From Alteromonadaceae bacterium UBA2620 (GTDB taxonomy: Bacteria > Pseudomonadota > Gammaproteobacteria > Enterobacterales > Alteromonadaceae), in contig DDJQ01000107.1 in NCBI GenBank assembly GCA_002339125.1, positions 2,283-23,087 on the forward strand: a stretch of 20,805 nt of DNA. The letters are read 5' to 3'. The notes below the pieces were generated by a model. The model did no database searches and had not been told where the DNA came from. It saw only the letters and a list, made by a program, of their open reading frames with translations. Each line of letters starts with the position of its first letter. Positions within the stretch are counted from its first letter, which is position 1. A program made the translations under genes and the position numbers. Of this stretch, positions 1-6,658 are shown piece by piece.

Positions 1-618
1 CCAGGCATTTCGTATCGGCGGGAAATACTCTCGCCACTGGCATTTATCAACCAGCGAAGAATAGTCCTGCCCCTGCGGCTGCCACAGGTCTGTATGGCAA
101 CCTAAAGAAGTCACTTCACTGGCCGGCTCGCCGCCCAGTCGCCACGCCCAGTACTGCGGGTACATCAGAATATGGGTTACACTGGCAAACGCCTCAGCAA
201 ACTTATGCTGTAACCAGAACAGTTGCCGTCCGAGATTAAGCCCTGCCGGTAATTGCGGCGACAGGGTTTCAGAAAAATCCGGGCGAACACCAGCATAGTC
301 GTCGTTACACCCTTCCACGCCATCAAACTCGTAATCAACTACTGGCAGCACCAGCGCTGTATTGCGGTCTTGTGCGTTATGGTTTACCAACGCCGCTGTG
401 GCGCCGTGAGTAGTAACAATCAGCGCTGCAATTTCCCCCGTACGCGGATAAGTGCTCAACGTAGTACATAGCCACTGCCAGATGCCATCTGTATCGGCTT
501 GTGGATAAAGCCCATCCTGCGGTGCATTTTTATTGGTAAAACAAGCCTGCTGCTGGCCATCCTCAAGCACCAGCAATTTAATATGAGTTTTACCAATATC
601 TACAACGGCGTTCAGCAT
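1..618 (-). CDS. FGGY-family carbohydrate kinase, N-terminal part (cut by window edge)
   Basis: The visible 206 residues begin MLNAVVDIGKTHIKLLVLED, the phosphate-binding start (DIGKTxIK) of the FGGY/actin-like ATPase fold. Further on are a VTTHGATAALV stretch, an LPVVDYEFDG stretch and YPQYWAWRLGGEPASEVTSLG, which is typical of FGGY sugar kinases that phosphorylate ketoses or related sugars in the cytoplasm. The C-terminal ATPase half lies beyond position 1. The ATG at 616-618 is the natural start because it directly precedes the conserved first strand. The substrate cannot be told from this half; deoxysugar kinases such as rhamnulo- or fuculokinase are possible. The gene is transcribed away from the rest of the window. 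A role with sugars released by the GH9 enzyme is only a guess. The family call is firm, the substrate is not. Confidence 0.85.
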   Translation of the reverse strand, partial: MLNAVVDIGKTHIKLLVLEDGQQQACFTNKNAPQDGLYPQADTDGIWQWLCTTLSTYPRTGEIAALIVTTHGATAALVNHNAQDRNTALVLPVVDYEFDGVEGCNDDYAGVRPDFSETLSPQLPAGLNLGRQLFWLQHKFAEAFASVTHILMYPQYWAWRLGGEPASEVTSLGCHTDLWQPQGQDYSSLVDKCQWREYFPPIRNAW

Positions 619-908
619 TAAAGGCTCCCAACGGACAAAGCCGATTCAACGACACAAGCAAAGACAGCCTGTAAGACTACCTTCTATTAACAATACTGAA
701 ACAAATTACACAAAAAATCACTTTCAATCAATATCAATCACAAAGAAAGGGGAAATTAACATTTGAAGAGAGGGCTTAACGGTTTACAGATAGTTAGTTA
801 TATAAGACTAAGCTCCGGTTTCTATACTGATACGGTAGGGGTGTTTTGTGGCTGCTACACTTGTATTGATATCGGGCCTTAAACACCGCCCCAGTTCAAG
901 GGAAGAAC
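619..908. promoter_or_regulatory. Divergent intergenic region between sugar kinase and NYN gene
   Basis: This 290-base gap holds no convincing gene. It must contain the promoters of the leftward kinase and the rightward NYN gene. Visible elements are a direct repeat TCAATCA at 724-730 and 734-740 (10-base period, one helical turn), which could be an operator for the kinase gene. A possible sigma70 promoter for the NYN gene has TTAACG at 776-781 and TATATA at 799-804 with 17-base spacing. An inverted repeat in the NYN leader pairs GGTGTTT at 840-846 with AAACACC at 881-887. All assignments were made by eye. Confidence 0.4.
776..804 (+). promoter_or_regulatory. Possible sigma70 promoter of the NYN gene
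   Basis: TTAACG (776-781) and TATATA (799-804) are separated by exactly 17 bases. Each hexamer matches the consensus at four of six positions. A start near 811 would give a leader of about 98 bases that includes the 840-887 inverted repeat. This is a weak prediction in AT-rich sequence. Confidence 0.3.
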
Positions 909-1634
909 ATGAAAGATAAAGAAAAGATAGCTATTTTTATTGATGCTGATAATGCACCGGCGGCAAAAATAGATAAAATTCTGTCTGAGCTCGCCAAACA
1001 TGGTGTGGTAAACATCAGAAAAGCCTACGGAAACTGGAAAAACCTAAATTTAAAATCCTGGGAAGAGCTGCTTCATGAATACGCCATCCAGCCAGTGCAG
1101 CAGTTTGATTTAACAAAAGGCAAAAACGCAACAGACATAGCACTTGTGATTGATGTAATGGATGTCCTCTATACTAAAGATGTGGATGTTATTTGTTTAG
1201 TCTCTTCAGATTGTGATTTTACTCCCTTAGTTACCAGGTGCCTCGCCGAAGGAAAGTTTGTAGTGGGGTTTGGCGAGCGCAAAGCCCCCAAACCCTTTGT
1301 TAACAGTTGTTCGCGGTTTCTTTACCTGGACAAAGAAAGTGAACCGGACCCCGAAACTACATCTCAAACACAACATCAAAAATTGAAGAGTGATACCAGA
1401 TTAATGAATCTACTGAGGCAGGCAGTTGATGCGGTTAGCGAGGACAACGGCTGGGCCCAGTTAGGTTTAATCGGCAACCATATCTCTAATCATACTTCAT
1501 TCGATCAACGAAACTACGGCTTCAAAAAGCTCAGTGACTTATTCATGGCCATCGATTTATTCGAAAACAAGAAATCGAAAAGCGGCTTACTTTGGATCAG
1601 GGATAAAAAGAAAGCTAAAGAGTCGTCGAAGTAA
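909..1634 (+). CDS. NYN (LabA/DUF88-like) PIN-fold protein with C-terminal OST-HTH/LOTUS domain
   Basis: The protein has 241 residues. The N-terminal domain (about 5-145) is a NYN/PIN-like domain. IAIFIDADNAP places acidic residues at D12 and D14, NATDIALVIDVMD supplies D76, and LVSSDCDFTPLV supplies D101 and D103. These are the usual metal-binding acidic positions of NYN ribonucleases. Residues about 158-236 (RLMNLLRQAVDAV through the NYGFKKLSDLF stretch) resemble the OST-HTH/LOTUS fold, which often accompanies NYN domains and is thought to bind RNA. The ATG at 909 has a good ribosome site (AAGGGA, about 899-904). The gene is monocistronic and converges on ligJ across a strong hairpin. A role in RNA processing or decay follows from the family; the target is unknown and no link to the catabolic genes is visible. 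Confidence 0.85.
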   Translation: MKDKEKIAIFIDADNAPAAKIDKILSELAKHGVVNIRKAYGNWKNLNLKSWEELLHEYAIQPVQQFDLTKGKNATDIALVIDVMDVLYTKDVDVICLVSSDCDFTPLVTRCLAEGKFVVGFGERKAPKPFVNSCSRFLYLDKESEPDPETTSQTQHQKLKSDTRLMNLLRQAVDAVSEDNGWAQLGLIGNHISNHTSFDQRNYGFKKLSDLFMAIDLFENKKSKSGLLWIRDKKKAKESSK

Positions 1635-1638
1635 AGGG

Positions 1639-1671
1639 CGGGCACACCATTGGGTCCTGACGGTGTGCCCG
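1639..1671. terminator. Bidirectional hairpin between NYN gene and ligJ
   Basis: A perfect 10-bp stem pairs CGGGCACACC (1639-1648) with GGTGTGCCCG (1662-1671) around a 13-base loop. It sits between two converging stop codons (1634 and 1682). There is no clear U-tract on either side, so it may rely on hairpin strength, Rho, or both. Confidence 0.65.
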
Positions 1672-1681
1672 TGGCTAATTA

Positions 1682-2704
1682 TCAGCCAATGCCAAGCTCT
1701 TTCAGTTTTTTATCCAGGCCCGGATAAACCCTGCGCGCGTTGCCGGAATACACCTGTTTACGTTGCTCGTCAGTTAAGTCCAGCGCGTCGATGTAACGTT
1801 TGGTATCGTCGAAGTAATAGCCGGTTTCCGGATCGATGCCACGTACCGCACCAATCATCTCTGAGCCAAACAGAATGTTATCCAGATCGATGACTTCAAA
1901 TAACAAATCGATGCCCGGCTGATGATAAACGCAGGTGTCAAAGAACACGTTCTTCATCATGTGCTCTCGTAATGGCGGCTGTTTCAACATATCGGCCAGA
2001 CCGCGATAGCGCCCCCAGTGGTAAGGCACCGCGCCGCCGCCGTGTGGAATGATAAAGCGCAACTCGGGAAAGTCTTTAAACAGATTACCCTGCAGCAGTT
2101 GCATAAAGGCCGTGGTATCGGCGTTCATGTAATGGGCGCCAGTGGCATGGAAGTTTTCGTTACACGATCCAGAGACATGGATCATGGCTGGCACATCCAG
2201 CTCTACCATCTTCTCATAGAAGGGGTACCAGCTTTTATCGGTCAGAGGCTTGGATGTCCAGTGACCGCCTGAAGGGTCCGGGTTTAGGTTACAGCCTACA
2301 AAGCCCAGTTCTGTTACGCACCGCTCCAGTTCTGCGACGGAGTTTTTAATCGGCACGCCGGGCGACTGGGGTAACTGACACACGCCAATAAAATGCTGAG
2401 GGTACAGATCTACAACCCGTTTGATCAGGTCGTTACAGGCGCTGGTCCATTGTTTTGAGACGGCCTCATCGCCAACATGATGAGCCATGGCTGACGCCCG
2501 GGGTGAGAAAATGGTCATATCTGAACCGCGTTCAATCAATAAACGCAGCTGGTTTTTTTCAATACTGTCCTGGATCTGCTCATCGCTGATATGCGGAACC
2601 TCAGGCAGTGCCTTGCCATCCTGATACGCTTTTAGCTGTGCTTCGCGGAACAGCTGAAGCGGTTCCGGTGCGGTGGTGTAATGGCCGTGGCAATCAATAA
2701 TCAT
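1682..2704 (-). CDS. ligJ: 4-oxalomesaconate hydratase (LigJ-type amidohydrolase)
   Basis: The 340-residue protein begins MIIDCHGHYTTAPEPL, with the metal-binding HxH of the amidohydrolase superfamily at H6 and H8. It contains NPDPSGGHWTS, AMIHVSGSCN, IPHGGGAVPYHWGR, FFDTCVYHQPGID and LFGSEMIGAVRGIDP. These closely match, from memory, the LigJ hydratase of Sphingobium SYK-6. In that family a Zn-dependent enzyme adds water to 4-oxalomesaconate to give 4-carboxy-4-hydroxy-2-oxoadipate, in the cytoplasm. The glutamate of the SEMIG motif is the proposed base in characterised LigJ. The length matches the family. It is the last gene of the ligK-ligU-ligJ operon, 29 bases after ligU, with ribosome site AGGAAAAGG. 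The gene order supports the protocatechuate/gallate assignment strongly. Confidence 0.92.
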   Translation of the reverse strand: MIIDCHGHYTTAPEPLQLFREAQLKAYQDGKALPEVPHISDEQIQDSIEKNQLRLLIERGSDMTIFSPRASAMAHHVGDEAVSKQWTSACNDLIKRVVDLYPQHFIGVCQLPQSPGVPIKNSVAELERCVTELGFVGCNLNPDPSGGHWTSKPLTDKSWYPFYEKMVELDVPAMIHVSGSCNENFHATGAHYMNADTTAFMQLLQGNLFKDFPELRFIIPHGGGAVPYHWGRYRGLADMLKQPPLREHMMKNVFFDTCVYHQPGIDLLFEVIDLDNILFGSEMIGAVRGIDPETGYYFDDTKRYIDALDLTDEQRKQVYSGNARRVYPGLDKKLKELGIG

Positions 2705-2733
2705 AACTAGTGCCTTTTCCTGTACGAATAAAA

Positions 2734-3822
2734 TTAATCCTGAGCGAATGCTGTATCGGGGATCATTACCTCTCCCCGCATTAGCAAGCGCGCGGTGCGC
2801 AGTAATGCCGCGCGACGTATAGTAAGTGTGTCTGCCGACTCCTCACCTTCCACCTCCATGGCCACAGTAAACTGGCCGGTGGGATGTTCAATATTCAAAG
2901 CGGAATAGTCGTGGTCTTCACCAAGGTAGCTATTACCCACCGCGCCCTTAATAACGCAAGCAGTGGCCACACTGACCGAGCCTAATACGCCAATCGCATC
3001 ATGTACTCGATGAGGGATAAATGAGCGGGTATTGAGTAAGCCATGATTTACCGGCGCCGAAACCAGGGTCATTTTTGGCACGGTTTTACTGCTCACATCA
3101 CCCAGGTTCATTTTCTTACCGGCCTGTAAGCGGATGGCTTCCACCTTGTCTTTTAGCCGGGCATTGGCTTCCAGTTGTTCAGGAGATTCATCGCCCTGAA
3201 GGTCGAAGTCCTGCGCTTCCATCATCACTACCGGCATACCGTTATCAATACAGGTTACAGTGACGCCTTCAAAGGTATCGGTAACGTTCCCCGTAGGCAG
3301 TAAAGCCCCACAGCTGGAGCCGGCGATATCCAGAAAGTCTATAAGCACCGGCGCTGCCCCACCGGGCACACCGTCGATTTCGGCATCGCCCTCATACACG
3401 GACTTACCATTTTTTACCTGTACCTGCGCAACCGCCAGGGCACCGGTATTAACCATGTGAATGCGCACATCGGTTACGTCTTCATTAGCCGCTACCAGTC
3501 CTTCGTCGATGGCGAAGGGCCCAACACCAGCCAGAATATTGCCGCAGTTCTGGGCATCGCTGACCACAGCCTTGTCGACCACCACCTGTAAAAACAAGTA
3601 GTCCACATCGGCATCATCCCGCTGTGACGGGCTGACAATAGCCACCTTGCTGGTAAGCGGGTGCGCGCCACCAATGCCGTCAATCTGACGACTATCCGGC
3701 GACCCCATGGCCGCCAGCAAAACTTGATCGCGAACAGCGCTGTCGGACGGTAGATCCTTAGCCTGAAAGTACAGACCTTTGGACGTACCGCCACGCATTA
3801 AACTGCAGGGAATGGCTCTCAC
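2734..3822 (-). CDS. ligU: 4-oxalomesaconate tautomerase (PrpF family, LigU/GalD-like)
   Basis: The 362-residue protein belongs to the PrpF family (diaminopimelate-epimerase-like fold). It starts [19 protein letters not shown] and contains [15 protein letters not shown], giving cysteines C6 and C93 in the usual conserved places, and ends with the [11 protein letters not shown] segment. PrpF relatives isomerise unsaturated tri- or dicarboxylic acids. Between a LigK-type aldolase and a LigJ hydratase, the expected reaction is interconversion of the keto and enol forms of 4-oxalomesaconate, or its 1,3-allylic isomerisation as in LigU. The start is GTG, overlapping the ligK stop in a GTGA tetranucleotide (3819-3822), which implies translational coupling. 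A 2-methylaconitate isomerase (propionate metabolism) is the alternative but does not fit the context. ligU and galD are used for related enzymes; I chose ligU for the pathway. Confidence 0.88.
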   Translation of the reverse strand: MRAIPCSLMRGGTSKGLYFQAKDLPSDSAVRDQVLLAAMGSPDSRQIDGIGGAHPLTSKVAIVSPSQRDDADVDYLFLQVVVDKAVVSDAQNCGNILAGVGPFAIDEGLVAANEDVTDVRIHMVNTGALAVAQVQVKNGKSVYEGDAEIDGVPGGAAPVLIDFLDIAGSSCGALLPTGNVTDTFEGVTVTCIDNGMPVVMMEAQDFDLQGDESPEQLEANARLKDKVEAIRLQAGKKMNLGDVSSKTVPKMTLVSAPVNHGLLNTRSFIPHRVHDAIGVLGSVSVATACVIKGAVGNSYLGEDHDYSALNIEHPTGQFTVAMEVEGEESADTLTIRRAALLRTARLLMRGEVMIPDTAFAQD

Positions 3823-4523
3823 GCTTTATTACCGCTGTTATGTTCTTCGTAGGTCACATAACGCAGGCCTTTTTCGGCCAGTCGCTCGCGCATATTGTAG
3901 ATATCGAGCCCGAGTTCACCGTTGGCCAGGCGCACTCGCTTGGACTCTTCGTTGGCGACTCTTTTAAGCACTTTTTCGTGAACTTCGTCGGCTTCCTCGC
4001 GGGCAACCACCACTACACCATCTTCATCGGCAACCACCATATCACCGGGGTTTACCAGCGCACCGGCGCACACCACCGGCACATTAACACTGGCAATGGT
4101 TTCTTTCACCGTGCCCTGCGAATAAATGGCTTTCGACCATACCGGAAATGCCATTTCTTCCAGTGTGGCGGTATCTCTTACGCCACCAGCAATAACCAGC
4201 CCCTGCACGCCGCGGGCTTTCAAAGAGGTGGCCAGCAGATCGCCAAAGAAGCCATCAATGCAAGGACTGGTTGGCACAACCACCAGCACATCCCCTGCCT
4301 GACACTGTTCCACCGCAACATGAATCATCCAGTTATCGCCCGGCGCTACCTGACAGGTCACCGCAGGCCCGGCAATTTTCGCCGGCTTATAGATAGGCGT
4401 CATGTATTCCGCCATCAGCCCCTTGCGCCCCTGTGCTTCGTGCACTGTGGCCGCCTCAGCCCCTGCGTAATTTTCGATTGTTTGCTTAGATGGGCGTGGA
4501 CACCCGGTAACACATACCGCCAT
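3819..4523 (-). CDS. ligK: 4-carboxy-4-hydroxy-2-oxoadipate aldolase (LigK, RraA-like)
   Basis: This 234-residue class II pyruvate aldolase has the RraA-like fold. Recognisable segments are [43 protein letters not shown] and [11 protein letters not shown]. The last two carry the G94-D95 and R116-D117 residues expected to bind the metal and the substrate. The enzyme splits 4-carboxy-4-hydroxy-2-oxoadipate to pyruvate and oxaloacetate, the final step of the 4,5-cleavage and gallate pathways. It is the first gene of the leftward ligK-ligU-ligJ operon and overlaps ligU by four bases. The ATG at 4521-4523 follows a GAGGC-like ribosome site. The upstream region carries a perfect palindrome and a LysR-type site shared with ligI, suggesting induction by pathway intermediates. 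Confidence 0.92.
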   Translation of the reverse strand: MAVCVTGCPRPSKQTIENYAGAEAATVHEAQGRKGLMAEYMTPIYKPAKIAGPAVTCQVAPGDNWMIHVAVEQCQAGDVLVVVPTSPCIDGFFGDLLATSLKARGVQGLVIAGGVRDTATLEEMAFPVWSKAIYSQGTVKETIASVNVPVVCAGALVNPGDMVVADEDGVVVVAREEADEVHEKVLKRVANEESKRVRLANGELGLDIYNMRERLAEKGLRYVTYEEHNSGNKA

Positions 4524-4650
4524 AACAGCCTCGGTGAAGTAATTTCTGATGGCATCAGTATGCGCCTGGCAGCGGTGAAATTCCGTTTAGAAAGATGTAA
4601 AAGTCCATTAAGATTTTCTATAATGATAAAAAATACCAAAGACAAATGCT
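4524..4650. promoter_or_regulatory. Divergent ligK / lysR promoter-operator region
   Basis: These 127 bases separate the leftward lig operon from the rightward LysR gene, the usual LysR-type layout. Three sites stand out. CTGATG-G-CATCAG at 4546-4558 is a perfect 6-1-6 palindrome about 23 bases before the ligK start. GTTTAGAAAGATGTAAAA at 4585-4602 matches a site before ligI at 14 of 18 positions and has T-N11-A spacing. ATTTTCTAT-AATG-ATAAAAAAT at 4613-4634 is a 9-4-9 inverted repeat with one mismatch, close to the lysR start, and is a candidate autoregulatory site. Confidence 0.55.
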
Positions 4651-5838
4651 GTGCAATTTAATATCCGACACCTGTTCTGCGCGCTGGAAATTCGCAAGCA
4701 TGCTAATCTCTCCGAGGCGGCAAGGCATGTTCACTTAACCCAATCGGCGCTTACTCAGAGCATTCGAAAACTGGAAAAGTCTATTGGCGTACCGCTGTTT
4801 AAACGGGCCACCACCGGCATGTTTGTTACGCCGGAAGGAGAGGTATTTCTGCGCCGTTTTGAGCGCGGCTTTGCTTATATTGAGCACTTTGCCAATACCC
4901 TGTTTAATGCCGACCGCACTGCCCGGCTGATCTTCCTTAGGGGCATTGGTGCGCGCCAGCTGGCAGCCCTTATCCAGGTGGTCGAACACCAAAGCTACAC
5001 CGCGGCCTCACGAGTCATGGGGTTAACCCAACCCACCCTTCACCGCACCATAAAGGAGCTCGAAACACTATGCGGGCAGAGTTTATTTACCCGCTCTCCT
5101 ACGGGCGTTGAGGCTACCTGGCGGGCACGTCAGTTAAGCCGTTTAGCCGGGCTGTACTTTGCGGAACTACAGCAGGGACTGGATGAATTGCAGGAGCTGG
5201 CAGGCTCCGGCCATGGTTCACTCAAACTGGGTAGCCTGCCATTAACCCGCACCAGTATTATTCCTAACGCGGTGCTAAAGCTCACCGAGCTGGCGCCACA
5301 GGCGCACATCAGCATTGTGGACGGCCCCTATGAAGAGCAGCTACATGCCCTGTTGCACGGTCAGATAGATATATTAATTGGTGCACTGCGCTTCCCGCCG
5401 CTGAGTGATGAAATTACCCAGCATCATCTGTTCGACGACAACCTGTCGCTGGTGTTTCGCCATGGTCACCCGCTTGCTACTGAGCCTACGCTCAGCGCTA
5501 CCCACTGGTCATCACTAAAATGGATAGTGCCTAAAACCGGGACGCCAGCCAGGGCCATATTTGAAGAATTGTTCGCCACCATGAAGTTACCCGTACCCGG
5601 TGACATTATTGAATGTAGTTCGCTGGTTGCCACCCGGGGAATGCTGATAAACAGCGACCGCGCGGCCTTGCTGCCAGCCCGGCAGGTGGAGGTAGACGTA
5701 CAGGCCGGCCTGCTGGCGGTGAGTCCGCTCAAACTAGGCGACCCGGCCAGGCAGATCGGTTACACCCTGCGCAAGGGCTGGACACCCACCCGCCTGCAGG
5801 CCAGCTTCTTAACCATACTGGAACAAACCAAACCTTAA
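4651..5838 (+). CDS. LysR-type regulator with two tandem N-terminal HTH domains
   Basis: The protein has 395 residues, about 90 more than a standard LysR regulator. The extra length is a second winged HTH. The first (about 4-64) has LSEAARHVHLTQSALTQSIR followed by KLEKSIGVPLFKR. The second (about 98-160) has YTAASRVMGLTQPTLHRTIK followed by ELETLCGQSLFTR. The rest (about 190-390) looks like the usual periplasmic-binding-protein-like effector domain (GSLKLGSLPLTRTSIIP, LLHGQIDILIGALR). The start is GTG at 4651: an in-frame stop at 4627-4629 excludes longer forms and no in-frame ATG precedes it. It diverges from ligK, so it probably activates the lig operons in response to a pathway intermediate, in the role of LigR/PmdR-type regulators. 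The function is inferred from context; the domain duplication is directly visible. Confidence 0.87.
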   Translation: MQFNIRHLFCALEIRKHANLSEAARHVHLTQSALTQSIRKLEKSIGVPLFKRATTGMFVTPEGEVFLRRFERGFAYIEHFANTLFNADRTARLIFLRGIGARQLAALIQVVEHQSYTAASRVMGLTQPTLHRTIKELETLCGQSLFTRSPTGVEATWRARQLSRLAGLYFAELQQGLDELQELAGSGHGSLKLGSLPLTRTSIIPNAVLKLTELAPQAHISIVDGPYEEQLHALLHGQIDILIGALRFPPLSDEITQHHLFDDNLSLVFRHGHPLATEPTLSATHWSSLKWIVPKTGTPARAIFEELFATMKLPVPGDIIECSSLVATRGMLINSDRAALLPARQVEVDVQAGLLAVSPLKLGDPARQIGYTLRKGWTPTRLQASFLTILEQTKP

Positions 5839-6016
5839 ACCTACGCACTTCGCCTTTTGCGTACACACATTCGCGTTAGCAAATACATGCTTGTGATGCC
5901 GCTTATACAGGTATCAATTTTATCAATGCCGAGCTCTATATAAACGATTTGTTAACCGCTAACACGAGGATTAAATTTACATTTAATTAACCAGATCATC
6001 ACAGGAAACTCATCTA
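5839..6016. promoter_or_regulatory. Leader of the small membrane-protein gene with AT-rich palindrome
   Basis: This is a 178-base gap without a gene. It contains a perfect 7-4-7 palindrome, ATTAAAT-TTAC-ATTTAAT (5970-5987), ending 29 bases before the ATG at 6017, and an AGGAAA ribosome site near 6002. No clear terminator for the LysR gene was seen, so read-through into the membrane-protein gene is possible. Confidence 0.4.
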
Positions 6017-6418
6017 ATGCAGCCTGACCAATCGTTATCGGCTTATATCTTCAGAGAGACCCTTATCGGCGGGGTGATAAACGCATTTTTCAGCCTGATA
6101 TTCGTTTTTATCGTGTTTGCCGGGCAGGCAACAATCTCCATGGCAGGTAGCGACGGCCTGCTGATTGACAGCCTCCCTCAAGGTCTTGCAATTGGCTTAT
6201 TAGGTAGTTTTTTTCCATCGTTTCTCACTCGCAAACGATTATCCACAGGCGCATTACCAGCCTGTTCACATCAATCCAGATCCCGCCTGCCATTGCAGCC
6301 ATTCTTAAGGGCTCTGCTATTTGCTGCGCTCGGTGCTGCGATAGGTAATACTGCGCTTCGTTTAGCACTGCGGGATTATCATTATTTACCCCCCTCCCTC
6401 ACCTCCGGGACGCCTTAA
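6017..6418 (+). CDS. Small integral membrane protein of unknown function
   Basis: I do not recognise this 133-residue protein. It has a hydrophobic segment at about 18-40 (GGVINAFFSLIFVFIVFAG), a second at about 48-68 (LPQGLAIGLLGSFFPSF), then a basic stretch (TRKRLS to SRSRLPLQP), and a third hydrophobic segment at about 95-113 (LRALLFAALGAAIGNTAL). Three transmembrane helices are therefore likely, with the basic stretch probably cytoplasmic. It lies between the LysR gene and the receptor gene on the same strand and is followed by a good terminator at 6441, so it is a separate unit from the receptor. It might assist transport of the locus substrate, but nothing in the sequence proves that. 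The good ribosome site and membrane-protein composition argue that it is a real gene. Confidence 0.7.
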   Translation: MQPDQSLSAYIFRETLIGGVINAFFSLIFVFIVFAGQATISMAGSDGLLIDSLPQGLAIGLLGSFFPSFLTRKRLSTGALPACSHQSRSRLPLQPFLRALLFAALGAAIGNTALRLALRDYHYLPPSLTSGTP

Positions 6419-6440
6419 ACTGCAGGCCATTAATAGCTGA

Positions 6441-6472
6441 AAGAACCGGATGCTATCCGGATCTTTATTTTT
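6441..6472 (+). terminator. Rho-independent terminator after the membrane-protein gene
   Basis: CCGGAT (6446-6451) pairs perfectly with ATCCGG (6455-6460) around a GCT loop. AAGA/TCTT outside extends the stem past one A-A mismatch, and TTTATTTTT follows. It isolates the receptor operon from upstream transcription. Confidence 0.8.
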
Positions 6473-6552
6473 CCCGACGCGATTAATAGGTATCCCGTTG
6501 TGAAAAAAAATAATAGCAGCTCTTCACTACCTCGCTACCATTCGTTAACAGT

Positions 6553-6630
6553 TTGTTTACGCTTGCGTCCGGCAATGACGCCACTAAATGGTCCGAATAG
6601 CCAGGAGCAACGCAAGGAAGTCGTAAACAA
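6553..6630 (+). other. Long-range inverted repeats in the receptor gene leader
   Basis: TTGTTTAC (6553-6560) pairs perfectly with GTAAACAA (6623-6630). Just inside, CTTGCG (6562-6567) pairs with CGCAAG (6611-6616). About 43 bases form the apical part, which includes a small CCA-CTAAA-TGG hairpin. The structure ends 28 bases before the receptor ATG. It could be a structured mRNA leader or paired operator half-sites; the two cannot be told apart from sequence alone. Confidence 0.4.
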
Positions 6631-6658
6631 GTGATTAAGGAAAATTAACGGGGCACAC

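Noticed and set aside
2734..3822. 2-methylaconitate cis-trans isomerase (PrpF of propionate metabolism)
   Set aside because: Same family, but no prpB/C/D-type genes are present and both neighbours are lig-pathway enzymes, so oxalomesaconate is the better substrate.
3840..4661. Long plus-strand open frame (about 273 codons) opposite ligK
   Set aside because: It is antisense to a clear aldolase gene, is rich in His/Arg/Phe, has no recognisable domain, and runs into the LysR start. It is a shadow of the coding bias of ligK.
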